64,000 nt of DNA from Amycolatopsis pretoriensis (GTDB taxonomy: Bacteria > Actinomycetota > Actinomycetes > Mycobacteriales > Pseudonocardiaceae), in assembly GCF_900107925.1 (NCBI RefSeq), contig NZ_FNUJ01000004.1:434001-498000 (forward strand), given 5' to 3'. The translations under genes were made by a program, and so were the position numbers. The number at the start of each line of letters is the position of its first letter. The stretch's first letter is position 1. Shown here piece after piece: positions 56,620-64,000 of this stretch. The notes under the pieces are model-generated. The model did not search any database and was not told the origin of the DNA. It worked only from the letters and a program-made list of their open reading frames with translations.

Positions 56620-57124
56620 CGGGCGGCCGGTTCCGCGGATCCGGACGCTCCTGCTGATCGGGCGGGGGCGGAAGGGGCGGTACGTCGACATCCTCGACTG
56701 CACCGAGCTGCCCGGGACCGCGAAGTCCGGCCTCGTGGAAGGCTCGATCGAGCTGCCGTTCGGTGAGCCCGCCGTCATCGGCCGGACCACGCTCGACACC
56801 GAGGTGAAGATGATGTGGTCGCACATCGCCGGCCTCGTGGCCGGCTACCGCGAGGCGGGCAAGGCCACCACGGACCTGCCCGACCAGCCGGGCGAGCTTC
56901 GGCTCGAGGCGATCCCCGGCGGTCTGGCGCGGCTCACGCTGGCGTACAGCGAAGACACGAGCCTGAGCAACGTCGCCGGCGAGGAGGACCTGCTCGCGGC
57001 CCTCGCCATGGGCGGTGTCGAGTTCTTCGAGAAGCTGGCGGAGCTGACCGGCCGCTTCCACGACCGGGAGGTCGAACAGCTCACCGGTCGAAGCGGCGCA
57101 GGTCGTACAGGTCCATCAACCTGA
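56609..57124 (+). CDS. unknown protein coupled to recR
   Basis: This 171-residue protein opens PVPRIRTLLLIGRGRKGRYVD and has ILDCTELPGTAKSGLVEGSI, PAVIGRTTLDTEVKMMWSHI and EDLLAALAMGGVEFFEKLAE. It has mixed alpha/beta character and no signal or membrane segment. GTG 56609 lies within recR, so the two are coupled. I do not recognise a family; the position suggests a possible DNA-repair link, but this is only context. Its C-terminal 14 codons overlap the convergent glucosaminidase gene. Confidence 0.72.
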   Translation: MPFDGRPVPRIRTLLLIGRGRKGRYVDILDCTELPGTAKSGLVEGSIELPFGEPAVIGRTTLDTEVKMMWSHIAGLVAGYREAGKATTDLPDQPGELRLEAIPGGLARLTLAYSEDTSLSNVAGEEDLLAALAMGGVEFFEKLAELTGRFHDREVEQLTGRSGAGRTGPST

Positions 57125-57638
57125 TCACCTTGTTCGCGTACTCCGGGTCGGTGGCGTACTTCCGCGCCACCGCCCGGACGAACGCGTCGGGATCGTCCCG
57201 CACCGGCAACGCCGCCGCGTAGTTCGACGACGTCGTCAACAGCCGGCCGTAGTCGCGGAAAGAGTCGGAAATCGACGCGTACGAGCGGAAAAACGCATCC
57301 ACCGGATGACAAGGCGCCGGAATGCACTCCGTCGTCGGGTAGGAAGCGCACCGCAACGCGATCGGGCCCGGGCTCGTCGGCGTCACGCACTTGAAGCCGA
57401 AGTAGTTGAGCTCGTTCACCGACAGTTTGCTGCGGCCCCAGTTCGACTCCAGGATCGACTGCGCCACCGTCACCGACGCCGGGATGTCGTACGCCGCGTG
57501 GATCGCGCGCGCGATCGGGCCCGCCGAACCGACGTACGCTTCCTGGAAGCCCGACGAAAGCGCCGCGTCACGCACCGACGCCTGGTCGATGGGCGGCGGG
57601 ACCACCGCCAGCAGCGCCGCCAGTCCGATGTGGATCAT
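57081..57638 (-). CDS. secreted glucosaminidase-domain protein (FlgJ/LytG-like)
   Basis: This 185-residue protein has a short hydrophobic signal (MIHIGLAALLAVVPPP) and a mannosyl-glycoprotein endo-beta-N-acetylglucosaminidase domain (about 35-180). The catalytic Glu is in VAQSILESNWGRS, with LNYFGFKC, FRSYASISDSFRDYG and YATDPEYANKVIRLM following. It should cut peptidoglycan glycan strands. Four cysteines in the middle may form disulfides. It is a small stand-alone enzyme, unlike multi-domain autolysins. Confidence 0.88.
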   Translation of the reverse strand: MIHIGLAALLAVVPPPIDQASVRDAALSSGFQEAYVGSAGPIARAIHAAYDIPASVTVAQSILESNWGRSKLSVNELNYFGFKCVTPTSPGPIALRCASYPTTECIPAPCHPVDAFFRSYASISDSFRDYGRLLTTSSNYAAALPVRDDPDAFVRAVARKYATDPEYANKVIRLMDLYDLRRFDR

Positions 57639-57694
57639 GGCGACACTCTGCCCGGCTCACCCCCGGCGAAACCGGAAGTCACTCCAAAGTGGCC

Positions 57695-58792
57695 TCAGCA
57701 GTAGCCGAGCTGCGCCAGCGTGTCCACGACGATCTCGGACGGGTGGTACTTGTCCATCCAGGACTCGCCGCGCCGGTTCTGGTACGTGTCGAGGAAGTTC
57801 TGCAGCTTGTCGCCGCGCATTTCCGTGAGCACGACCGTCTCGCCGAGGTGCTGCGGCGTCTCCGTGCGCTCGCGGTGCACCGCACACGGCAGCCCGAGGT
57901 AGTAGCACTCCGCCGAAAGACCACCCGAGTCGGTGACGACGTACTCGGCGCGCGCGACCAGCGGGAGGAACTTCAGGTAACGCATCTTCGGCTGGACGAT
58001 GAACTGGTCGTCGAAGATGTTCCCGATGCCCAGCGCGCGGATCTTCTCGCGCTCCGGCGCGCCGGCCATGTACAGGATCGGCATCTTGCGGCTCTGCTCG
58101 CGCAGGATCTCCAGCACCTCGCGGTACTTGTCCGGGCGCGAGACCAGCTCGAAGCGGTGCAGCGTGGCGAGGCCGAACTTCTCCGGCAGGTTCGGCACGT
58201 CCAGCGGCCCGTTGATGGCCAGGCGCATCGCGTCGATCGCCGTGTTCGCCTCGGTGTCGACGACCACGCCGCGGGCGTTGCGGAGGTTGTTCACCTCACG
58301 CGCGCTCGGCGCGAAGTGGATGTCGACGATCTTCGCCGCGATCTTGCGGTTGAGCTCCTCGGGCAGCGGCGACAGGATGCTGCCCGACCGCGCGCCCGCC
58401 TCGACGTGGCCGACGCGGGACTTGAGGATGCGCTTCCCGATCAGCGAGCCGTACGGCGTGGTGAACGTGTCGCCGTGCACCAGCACCAGCGGGGGACGGC
58501 CGTCCTCGGTCAGCGCGGCGCGCAGCTCGTGGCGGCGGCTCCAGGCGGTGCGCATGACCTGCGCGGCCCAGCCCGGCACCTGCGCCGGCGACTCGAGGTT
58601 GTGGGCCTTCTCCTCCGGCACCAGCCAGACGTCCGGCGCCGGCATGTCCAGGTCCGCGAGGACGTCCGCGACCTCGTCGACGTGCTGCGCGGTGAACCAG
58701 ATCTTCGGCCGCATCCCGCGCTCGCGGATCCCGTGGTAGACGGGCGCGATCTTGATCAGTTCCGCGGTGGTGCCGAGAATGAAGGAAATCAC
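57695..58792 (-). CDS. UDP-N-acetylglucosamine 2-epimerase family protein
   Basis: This 365-residue GT-B-fold protein of the non-hydrolysing epimerase group has ILGTTAELIKIAPV at the start, VLVHGDTFTTPYGSLIGKRI, GHVEAGARSGS, NLPEKFGLATLHRFE, and the UDP-binding VTDSGGLSAECYYLGLPCAV near the end. It would supply UDP-ManNAc or a related sugar for surface glycans. GTG 58792 is the only start ahead of the first beta strand. It diverges from the GT2 gene across an 84-base gap. Some sequence details differ from WecB, so the exact sugar is uncertain. Confidence 0.88.
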   Translation of the reverse strand: MISFILGTTAELIKIAPVYHGIRERGMRPKIWFTAQHVDEVADVLADLDMPAPDVWLVPEEKAHNLESPAQVPGWAAQVMRTAWSRRHELRAALTEDGRPPLVLVHGDTFTTPYGSLIGKRILKSRVGHVEAGARSGSILSPLPEELNRKIAAKIVDIHFAPSAREVNNLRNARGVVVDTEANTAIDAMRLAINGPLDVPNLPEKFGLATLHRFELVSRPDKYREVLEILREQSRKMPILYMAGAPEREKIRALGIGNIFDDQFIVQPKMRYLKFLPLVARAEYVVTDSGGLSAECYYLGLPCAVHRERTETPQHLGETVVLTEMRGDKLQNFLDTYQNRRGESWMDKYHPSEIVVDTLAQLGYC

Positions 58793-58863
58793 CGTGAAAG
58801 CCCATTTCTGGTCGGGTGCGGTGGCGTAAGGATACTGGCCGACCTCCCGCGGGGGCCGCCGGG

Positions 58864-58869
58864 TAGCCT
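58864..58869 (+). promoter_or_regulatory. -10 element, leaderless promoter of GT2 operon
   Basis: TAGCCT ends exactly 7 bases before GTG 58877. Confidence 0.5.
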
Positions 58870-58876
58870 CGGCCCG

Positions 58877-59899
58877 GTGAGTGCGAACCCGCTCCTCCCC
58901 TCGCTCAGCGTCGTGATCCCGGTCTACAACGAGCAGGACTGGATCGAACGCAGTGTCGGCGCGCTGCTCGCCTCGGCCGAGACGGCGAACTGGCCGATCG
59001 AGGTCGTCGTCGTCGACGACGGCAGCACCGACGCCACCCCGGCGCGGCTCGACGAGCTGCGCGAACGCCACGGCATCACCGTCGTCAGCCAGGCCAATTC
59101 GGGTCGCTTCGAGGCCCGGCGGGCGGGCATCGCCAAGGCCGGCGGGAACCAGATCCTGCTGCTCGACAGCCGGGTCGTGGTGGACGACGGCGCCCTGACC
59201 TTCCTGCGCGACCAGCTCGTCGACCACCCCGAGCGCACGGTGTGGAACGGGCACGTCAACGTCGCCTCCGAAAACAACCCGTACGCCGGTTTCATGGCCG
59301 GGCTGGTGAAGATTCCGTGGCGCCGCTACTGCGCCGACCCGCGCCTGATGTCCTTCGGCATCGAGGAGTTCGACCTCTTCCCGAAGGGCACCGGATTCTT
59401 TTCCGCGCCGCGCGGCGTTCTCGAAGCCGCTTCGGACGCTTTCGTCTCGTTGTTCGACGACGTCCGCTTCGCCAGTGACGACACCGGTGTCCTGCGCTGG
59501 ATCGCCGAGCGCCACCGCATCTTCCTCGCGCCGGAGTTCTCCGCGACCTACCACGGGCGCGACAGCTTCAAGAAGTTCGCCGCGCAGGCCTACTTCCGCG
59601 GGACGACCTTCGTGGACTCCTACCTCGGTTCGCCCGGACCGGCCCGCAACGGCCTGTTCGCCGCGTTCGGCGTCGGCCTGCTCGGCCTCGGTGTCGCGGT
59701 CAAGCGCCCGAAGACGGCCGTGCTGCTCGCGGCCGCCGGTTCGGCCGCGGCCGGGGCCGCCGTGACGCGCTTCGGCGCGACGAACGCGGAGGCCAAGGCC
59801 GTCGCCAAGCTCGCCCCGGTGTTCGGGGCCGGGTTCGGCGCCGGTGCCGTCCGCGGCCTCGTCATGGCGCTGCGCGCCCGCCGGCGGCGGGGACGATGA
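58877..59899 (+). CDS. GT2-family glycosyltransferase with C-terminal hydrophobic region
   Basis: This 340-residue protein has the GT-A core: LSVVIPVYNEQDWIERSVGA, VVVDDGSTDATPARLDELRE, LLLDSRVVVDDGA (DxD-like), and WRRYCADPRLMSFGIEEFDL. A C-terminal hydrophobic region (about 255-330) with two or three possible helices would hold it at the membrane. GTG 58877 is 7 bases from TAGCCT. It is coupled by ATGA to the flippase gene and heads a surface-glycan operon. Confidence 0.9.
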   Translation: MSANPLLPSLSVVIPVYNEQDWIERSVGALLASAETANWPIEVVVVDDGSTDATPARLDELRERHGITVVSQANSGRFEARRAGIAKAGGNQILLLDSRVVVDDGALTFLRDQLVDHPERTVWNGHVNVASENNPYAGFMAGLVKIPWRRYCADPRLMSFGIEEFDLFPKGTGFFSAPRGVLEAASDAFVSLFDDVRFASDDTGVLRWIAERHRIFLAPEFSATYHGRDSFKKFAAQAYFRGTTFVDSYLGSPGPARNGLFAAFGVGLLGLGVAVKRPKTAVLLAAAGSAAAGAAVTRFGATNAEAKAVAKLAPVFGAGFGAGAVRGLVMALRARRRRGR

Positions 59900-61212
59900 G
59901 CTCACCGGTGACCCACGAGCCAGACGAGACGGACGGGCGCAGCCTGGCGAAGGAAACCGGGCGCTCGGCCGGGAAGATCGGCGTCTCGCTGCTCGTCGCG
60001 ATCGCGCTGGGTTACGTGCTGACCGTGGTCGCGACGCGCTGGCTCGGCCCGGTGGACAGTAAGGTCTACCTCTCGTTCTGGGGCATCCTGATGGGCCTCG
60101 GCAGCGCGCTGTCGCCGCTCGAGCAGGAGCTGTCCCGCCAGTCCGCGGTCGCCGCGCTCGACGGCGGCAAGGCCGGCAAGCCCGCGTTGCGCGCCCTGAC
60201 CGTCGGCGCGGTGGCCGTCGCCGTGGTCGCGGCGCTGACGATGGCCGTGCCGGTGCTGTCGGACCGGCTCTACGGCGGGAACACCGCGCTGGGTGTCATC
60301 GTGCTGTGCGGGGCGATCTCGTTCGCCTGCCAGTTCGCCGCGCGTGGCTTGCTCGTCGGGCAGCAGCGGATCAAGCCGTACTCGGGCCTGGTCGTCGCCG
60401 AAGCGGTGGTCCGGGTGGTCGTGCTGCTGGGGATCGTCGCCGCCGGGCTCACCGGCGTGACGTCGTTCGCGATCGCGGCCGCCACCGGCTCGTTCGCCTG
60501 GCTGCTGTTCGTCCGGCCGATCAGCCGGCTGGTCGACCCGCACGCCGACGGCGAGGGCTGGGCCCCGGTGACCGGCCGGATCCTCGTCCTGATGGCCGGC
60601 GCCGCGCTCACCGCGAGCGTCATCACCGGCTACCCGGCGATGGTCAGCCTGCTCGCGCCGGGCGGGTCCGCGCGGGACGTCGGCGTCCTGTTCGCGACGC
60701 TCACCGTGTCCCGGGTGCCGCTGCTGCTGCTGTCGCCGCTCCAGGCGCTCGCCGTGCCGACGGTCGTCCGGCTTTCGGGCACCGAAGAGGGGCGGCACCG
60801 GCTGCGGAAGCTGCTCGCCGTCGGCGCGCTCGGCACGATCGTGGTCGGCGTGGTCGGCGCCCTGGTCGGCTGGCTGATCGGGCCGTGGCTGGTCTCGTTG
60901 CTCTACGACAAGGACTTCGTCGCCCAGGGCTGGTGGGTGGCGTGGATGGTGTGGGGCGCGGTGCTGCTCACGGCGCTGCAGCTGATGACCGCCGTGCTCG
61001 TGGCGCGCAAGGAAGCGAACAAGGTGCTGGTCACCTGGGCCGTGGTCGCGGTCGCCACTGCCGCGACGCTGCTGCTCGTGCCGGGCGACCCGATCCTCAA
61101 GGCGGTCGCCGGGCTGGCCGGGGGCCCCACGCTGGGCCTGGTGGTCGTGTTGATGTTCGTCCTGCGGCGGCCGGGCAACGTGCGGCCCGCCTCGGACGTC
61201 CCAGTAGGGTGA
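59896..61212 (+). CDS. polysaccharide flippase-like membrane protein
   Basis: This 438-residue protein has about twelve transmembrane helices, for example SLLVAIALGYVLTVVATRWL (about 34-53) and VAVAVVAALTMAVPVLSD. It has the MATE/Wzx-like pattern of polysaccharide exporters, with LYDKDFVAQGWWVAWMVWGA near helix 9. It probably moves a lipid-linked sugar across the membrane. It overlaps the GT2 gene by ATGA; the next gene begins 61 bases after its stop. Confidence 0.85.
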   Translation: MSSPVTHEPDETDGRSLAKETGRSAGKIGVSLLVAIALGYVLTVVATRWLGPVDSKVYLSFWGILMGLGSALSPLEQELSRQSAVAALDGGKAGKPALRALTVGAVAVAVVAALTMAVPVLSDRLYGGNTALGVIVLCGAISFACQFAARGLLVGQQRIKPYSGLVVAEAVVRVVVLLGIVAAGLTGVTSFAIAAATGSFAWLLFVRPISRLVDPHADGEGWAPVTGRILVLMAGAALTASVITGYPAMVSLLAPGGSARDVGVLFATLTVSRVPLLLLSPLQALAVPTVVRLSGTEEGRHRLRKLLAVGALGTIVVGVVGALVGWLIGPWLVSLLYDKDFVAQGWWVAWMVWGAVLLTALQLMTAVLVARKEANKVLVTWAVVAVATAATLLLVPGDPILKAVAGLAGGPTLGLVVVLMFVLRRPGNVRPASDVPVG

Positions 61213-61273
61213 CCCGGCCGGAACCGGGACAGGATCGGCGTGAAACGCCGGTGAGGTTGGACAGCGGAAAACC

Positions 61274-63253
61274 ATGAACGTACTTCTGGTCGTGCTCGCC
61301 TTCTGGCTGCCGGGCCTCGTCTTCGGGGCCGCGATCCGGCTGCGCGGCTGGCTGCTCGCCGCGGCCGCGCCGATCCTGACGTTCGGCATCGTCAGCCTGG
61401 GCGTCCCGGTGCTCGGCGGGCTCGGCATCCGCTGGACCACGCTCGACGTCGCGCTGTGGACGCTCGTGCTGTCGATCATCGGCTTCGGGCTCGCCTTCGG
61501 AGTGCAGCGCTTCACCGCGCGCCGCCACCCGGACTGGGCCGAGCGGGAGGCCGAGGCGGCCGCGCCCGCCCGCTCGCTGCGCGAGCACCTGCTGATCGGC
61601 GCCGGCGTCGGGGCCGGCAGCCTCGTCGGGATCGTCACGTTCCTGCGCGGGGCCCGCGGCCTCAACCAGGTCCAGCAGGGCTGGGACGCGCCGTTCCACG
61701 CCAACCTGGTCCGCTGGATCGCCGAGCACGGCGACGCCCGGCCCTCGACCGTCGGCACCATCGCGAACCTGCCGGACCAGACGAACTACTTCTACCCGGA
61801 CACCTACCACGCCCTGCTCGCGCTGGTCTTCGACAAGGCCGGCCTGGCGATGATGCCGACGCTGAACATGGGCGCGCTCACCGTCATCCTGTGCGTGCCG
61901 ATCGGTGTCGCGGCGATGGGCCACGTCTGGCGGATGCCCGCGCTGGCGGTCGCCGCGGCCGCCGCGGTGTCGGCGTCCTTCACCAACTTCCCGTACGACT
62001 CGCTGTGGCGCGGCCCGCTCTGGCCGTACGTCGCCGGTGTCGCGCTGATCCCGGCGATGCTCGCGCTCGCGCGCCGGCTGCTGGAGCCGCGCGGGATCTC
62101 CGGCCCGGTCGCGATCGGCGTCGGCGTCGCGGGCCTGATCGGCCTGCACACCAGCGTCGCGTTCGTCGTTGTCGTGTACTTCCTGCTGATCCTGCTCGCC
62201 GTGCTCTTCAAGTTCGAGCGGATCGACTGGCGCCGGTCGGCGGCCTCGCTCGGGGCCACCGTCGCGCTCGCCGTCGTCTGCGGGCTGCCGCTGGCGTTGC
62301 CTTCGCTGTACAACGCGGGTGGCGTGACGAGCGCGTTCTGGGCTTCGGAGGCCACCGTCTCCGGCGGTCTCGGCGAAACCCTCACCTTCTCGCCGATGGC
62401 CGCGTTCCCGCAGTGGTGGATCGGCGTACCGGCCCTGATCGGCATCTTCCTGCTGGTGAAGCACCGCCGGATGCTGTGGATGGTCGCCGCCTACGTCGTG
62501 TTCGGCGGGCTGTTCGCAGCCACGGTGTCGCTCGAGACGCCGCTCATCCACACCCTCACCGGCATCTTCTACAACGACCACTGGCGGATCGGCGCGCTGG
62601 TCCCGCTGGCCGGCGCGGTCGCGTTCGGCGAGTTCACCGACACCGCCGCCCGCTGGATCGCGCGCAAGGCGGGCGGCCGGCTGCCGAACGTCTCCCCGAC
62701 GACGCTGACCGCGGTCGGCGTCGTGCTGCTGGTCGTCGTCATCGGCGGGTTGAGCCGCGGCGGCTACATCGGCCGCAACACCGCCCGCCTGCAGATCAAC
62801 TACAGCGGCGGCCCGACGGTCAGCAACGACGAGCGCGCCGCGTTCGACTGGCTCGCCGGGCACGTCGGGCCGGGCGAGCGCGTGATGAACGGCAAGGCCG
62901 ACGGCTCGGTCTGGATGTACGCCCTCGACGGCGTCCAGCCGGTCGAGTGGACGTTCTACGGCGCCGAAATGGACACCCCAGCCGGCTACCTCAGCGTCTA
63001 CCTCGACGACATCGACCGGTTCCCGCACGTGCGGGAACTGCTCACCGACCTCAAGGTCCGGTACGTCTTCGTCGGCAAGGGCAAGGTCACGTCGGGGACG
63101 AACAGCGGGCCCGGCCTGATGCACCTCGACACCACCCCCGGCTTCAAGGTCGTGTTCCGCAACCCCGGCGCGACCGTGTACGAGATCGAGGGCCAGCAGG
63201 GGGTCGTCGCAGCTGGGGCCGCTCCAGGGTCCGGGGCCGGTAACGGGCAGTGA
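61274..63253 (+). CDS. DUF6541-like polytopic membrane protein
   Basis: This 659-residue protein has about twelve or more transmembrane helices, starting MNVLLVVLAFWLPGLVFGAA, with a long soluble C-terminal domain (about 500-640; NYSGGPTVSNDERAAFDWLA). The extracellular loop GLNQVQQGWDAPFHANLVRW (about 127-146) has the acidic residues typical of GT-C sugar transferases. The DUF6541 group is thought to add sugars from lipid carriers. It belongs to the surface-glycan operon, and a GT2 gene follows 17 bases after its stop. Confidence 0.82.
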   Translation: MNVLLVVLAFWLPGLVFGAAIRLRGWLLAAAAPILTFGIVSLGVPVLGGLGIRWTTLDVALWTLVLSIIGFGLAFGVQRFTARRHPDWAEREAEAAAPARSLREHLLIGAGVGAGSLVGIVTFLRGARGLNQVQQGWDAPFHANLVRWIAEHGDARPSTVGTIANLPDQTNYFYPDTYHALLALVFDKAGLAMMPTLNMGALTVILCVPIGVAAMGHVWRMPALAVAAAAAVSASFTNFPYDSLWRGPLWPYVAGVALIPAMLALARRLLEPRGISGPVAIGVGVAGLIGLHTSVAFVVVVYFLLILLAVLFKFERIDWRRSAASLGATVALAVVCGLPLALPSLYNAGGVTSAFWASEATVSGGLGETLTFSPMAAFPQWWIGVPALIGIFLLVKHRRMLWMVAAYVVFGGLFAATVSLETPLIHTLTGIFYNDHWRIGALVPLAGAVAFGEFTDTAARWIARKAGGRLPNVSPTTLTAVGVVLLVVVIGGLSRGGYIGRNTARLQINYSGGPTVSNDERAAFDWLAGHVGPGERVMNGKADGSVWMYALDGVQPVEWTFYGAEMDTPAGYLSVYLDDIDRFPHVRELLTDLKVRYVFVGKGKVTSGTNSGPGLMHLDTTPGFKVVFRNPGATVYEIEGQQGVVAAGAAPGSGAGNGQ

Positions 63254-63258
63254 AAGGC

Positions 63259-63264
63259 TAGAGT
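63259..63264 (+). promoter_or_regulatory. -10 element, leaderless promoter
   Basis: TAGAGT ends 6 bases before GTG 63271, which suggests a promoter internal to the glycan cluster. Confidence 0.45.
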
Positions 63265-63270
63265 GATCGC

Positions 63271-64000
63271 GTGTCCAGCACCTCCGTGACCAGCCGCCGC
63301 GTGCTCATCGTGATGCCCGCGCTGAACGAGTCCGCGAGCGTCGCTTCGGTCATCGACCAGGTGAAACGCGCCCTGCCGGGTGGCGACCTGCTGGTCGTCG
63401 ACGACGGCTCGGTCGACGACACCGCCAAGCTCGCCCGCGCGGCCGGGGCCGAAGTGGCCCGCCTCGCGGTCAACCTGGGTGTCGGTGGCGCGATGCGCAC
63501 CGGCTTCCGCTACGCCGCCGCCCGCGGGTACGACGTCGTCGTGCAGGTGGACGCGGACGGCCAGCACGACCCCGACGAGCTCGACGCGCTGCTGCGCGGG
63601 CTCGACGACGCCGACATCGTGATCGGCTCCCGGTTCGCCGGCAAGGGCTCCTACAAGGCGAGCGGGCCGCGCAAGTACGCGATGGTCGCGCTCTCGCTCG
63701 TGTTCTCGCGGCTCGGCAAGACCAAGCTCACCGACGTCACGTCGGGGTTCAAGGCGATGGGGCCGCGCGCGATCCGGCTGTTCGCCGGCTACTACCCGGC
63801 GGAGTACCTGGGCGACACCGTGGAATCCCTGGTGATGGCCATCCGGGCCAAGCTGGTCATCAAGGAGATCCCGGTCGTCATGCGGGAGCGCGCGGGCGGC
63901 ACGCCCAGCCACTCACCCGTCAAATCCGCCGTCTACCTGGGCCGGGCCGGGCTCGCGCTGCTGCTGGCGCTGGTGCGCCGCCGCCCGGCGGTCGACTCGT
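63271..64000 (+). CDS. GT2-family glycosyltransferase (DPM/polyprenyl-phosphate type), partial
   Basis: The first 243 codons of a GT2 enzyme are present and the 3' end lies beyond the window. Motifs are VLIVMPALNESASVASVIDQ, LLVVDDGSVDDT (about 45-56), VVVQVDADGQHDPDEL with the DxD metal site (about 90-105), GSRFAGKGSYKASGPRKYAM and VTSGFKAMGPRAIRLF. This is the dolichol-phosphate-mannose-synthase-like class, which makes polyprenyl-phosphate sugars used by GT-C enzymes such as the preceding gene product and the GT39 enzyme at 39.8 kb. Confidence 0.92.
   Translation, partial: MSSTSVTSRRVLIVMPALNESASVASVIDQVKRALPGGDLLVVDDGSVDDTAKLARAAGAEVARLAVNLGVGGAMRTGFRYAAARGYDVVVQVDADGQHDPDELDALLRGLDDADIVIGSRFAGKGSYKASGPRKYAMVALSLVFSRLGKTKLTDVTSGFKAMGPRAIRLFAGYYPAEYLGDTVESLVMAIRAKLVIKEIPVVMRERAGGTPSHSPVKSAVYLGRAGLALLLALVRRRPAVDS

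Overview
The window is very GC-rich DNA with densely packed genes, frequent GTG/TTG starts and many ATGA or GTGA stop/start overlaps. The gene content (conservon cvnABCD, YbaB-recR-dnaX-ffs neighbourhood, tadA with its actinobacterial partner, F420-type enzymes, LGFP repeats, non-canonical WXG-like secretion genes) points to a filamentous actinomycete. Pseudonocardiaceae, most likely Amycolatopsis or a close relative, is my inference; no rRNA or species marker is present to prove it. No prophage, insertion sequence or CRISPR array was seen.

Layout. 0-3.4 kb: a MerR regulator with a 19-bp-spacer promoter, converging on a stand-alone threonyl-tRNA synthetase core that has its own threonine-rich leader peptide and attenuator, then a RibD-type reductase and a UPF0303 protein. 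3.4-7.1 kb: a frameshifted VOC gene, a Tat-exported phospholipase C and an M20 amidohydrolase. 7.1-9.3 kb: the tadA pair, a CsbD-like protein, tRNA-Ser(CGA) and an NmrA-like oxidoreductase of atypical base composition. 9.3-15.7 kb: an orphan WXG-like gene pair, a TauD-type dioxygenase, an epoxide-hydrolase-like protein, a CapA-type metallophosphatase and a large secreted nuclease. 15.8-22.3 kb: two convergent operons with WXG-like proteins, a YbaB-like protein and an FtsK/SpoIIIE ATPase. 22.7-26.8 kb: tRNA-Ser(GGA), a PP2C phosphatase, a fused methylase/specificity protein, a Ser/Thr kinase and a membrane protein.

27-33.7 kb: an L,D-transpeptidase lipoprotein, a secreted PQQ-type sugar dehydrogenase with PKD and LGFP repeats, a 3-hydroxyacyl-CoA dehydrogenase, and a TetR/F420-nitroreductase divergent pair with stacked operators. 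33.7-34.6 kb: a higher-order tandem repeat (222-bp period built from 30-33-bp units). 34.7-41.6 kb: a NarL-type two-component system, then a PhoP-like two-component system flanked by a divergent secreted protein gene and a GT39 glycosyltransferase gene. All three of these promoters carry 7-bp direct repeats with an 11-bp period at similar distances, which suggests one small regulon.

42-49.1 kb: a sulfonate/nitrate/taurine-type ABC transporter running directly into a complete conservon (cvnABCD), whose kinase tail contains three in-frame perfect palindromes with a 33-bp period; then the SRP RNA. 49.2-57.6 kb: a spermidine-synthase-like protein, an ALF-repeat secreted protein, dnaX, a divergent F420-oxidoreductase/HxlR pair with an operator, an amidase lipoprotein, ybaB, recR, an unknown protein and a glucosaminidase. 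57.7-64 kb: a cell-surface glycan cluster (UDP-GlcNAc 2-epimerase type, two GT2 enzymes, a flippase-like protein, a DUF6541-like protein), the last gene running off the end.

A recurrent property is a TANNNT hexamer 6-7 bases before the start codon, the signature of leaderless transcripts. I saw it or a close variant in front of at least nine genes plus both members of the PhoP-like regulon.
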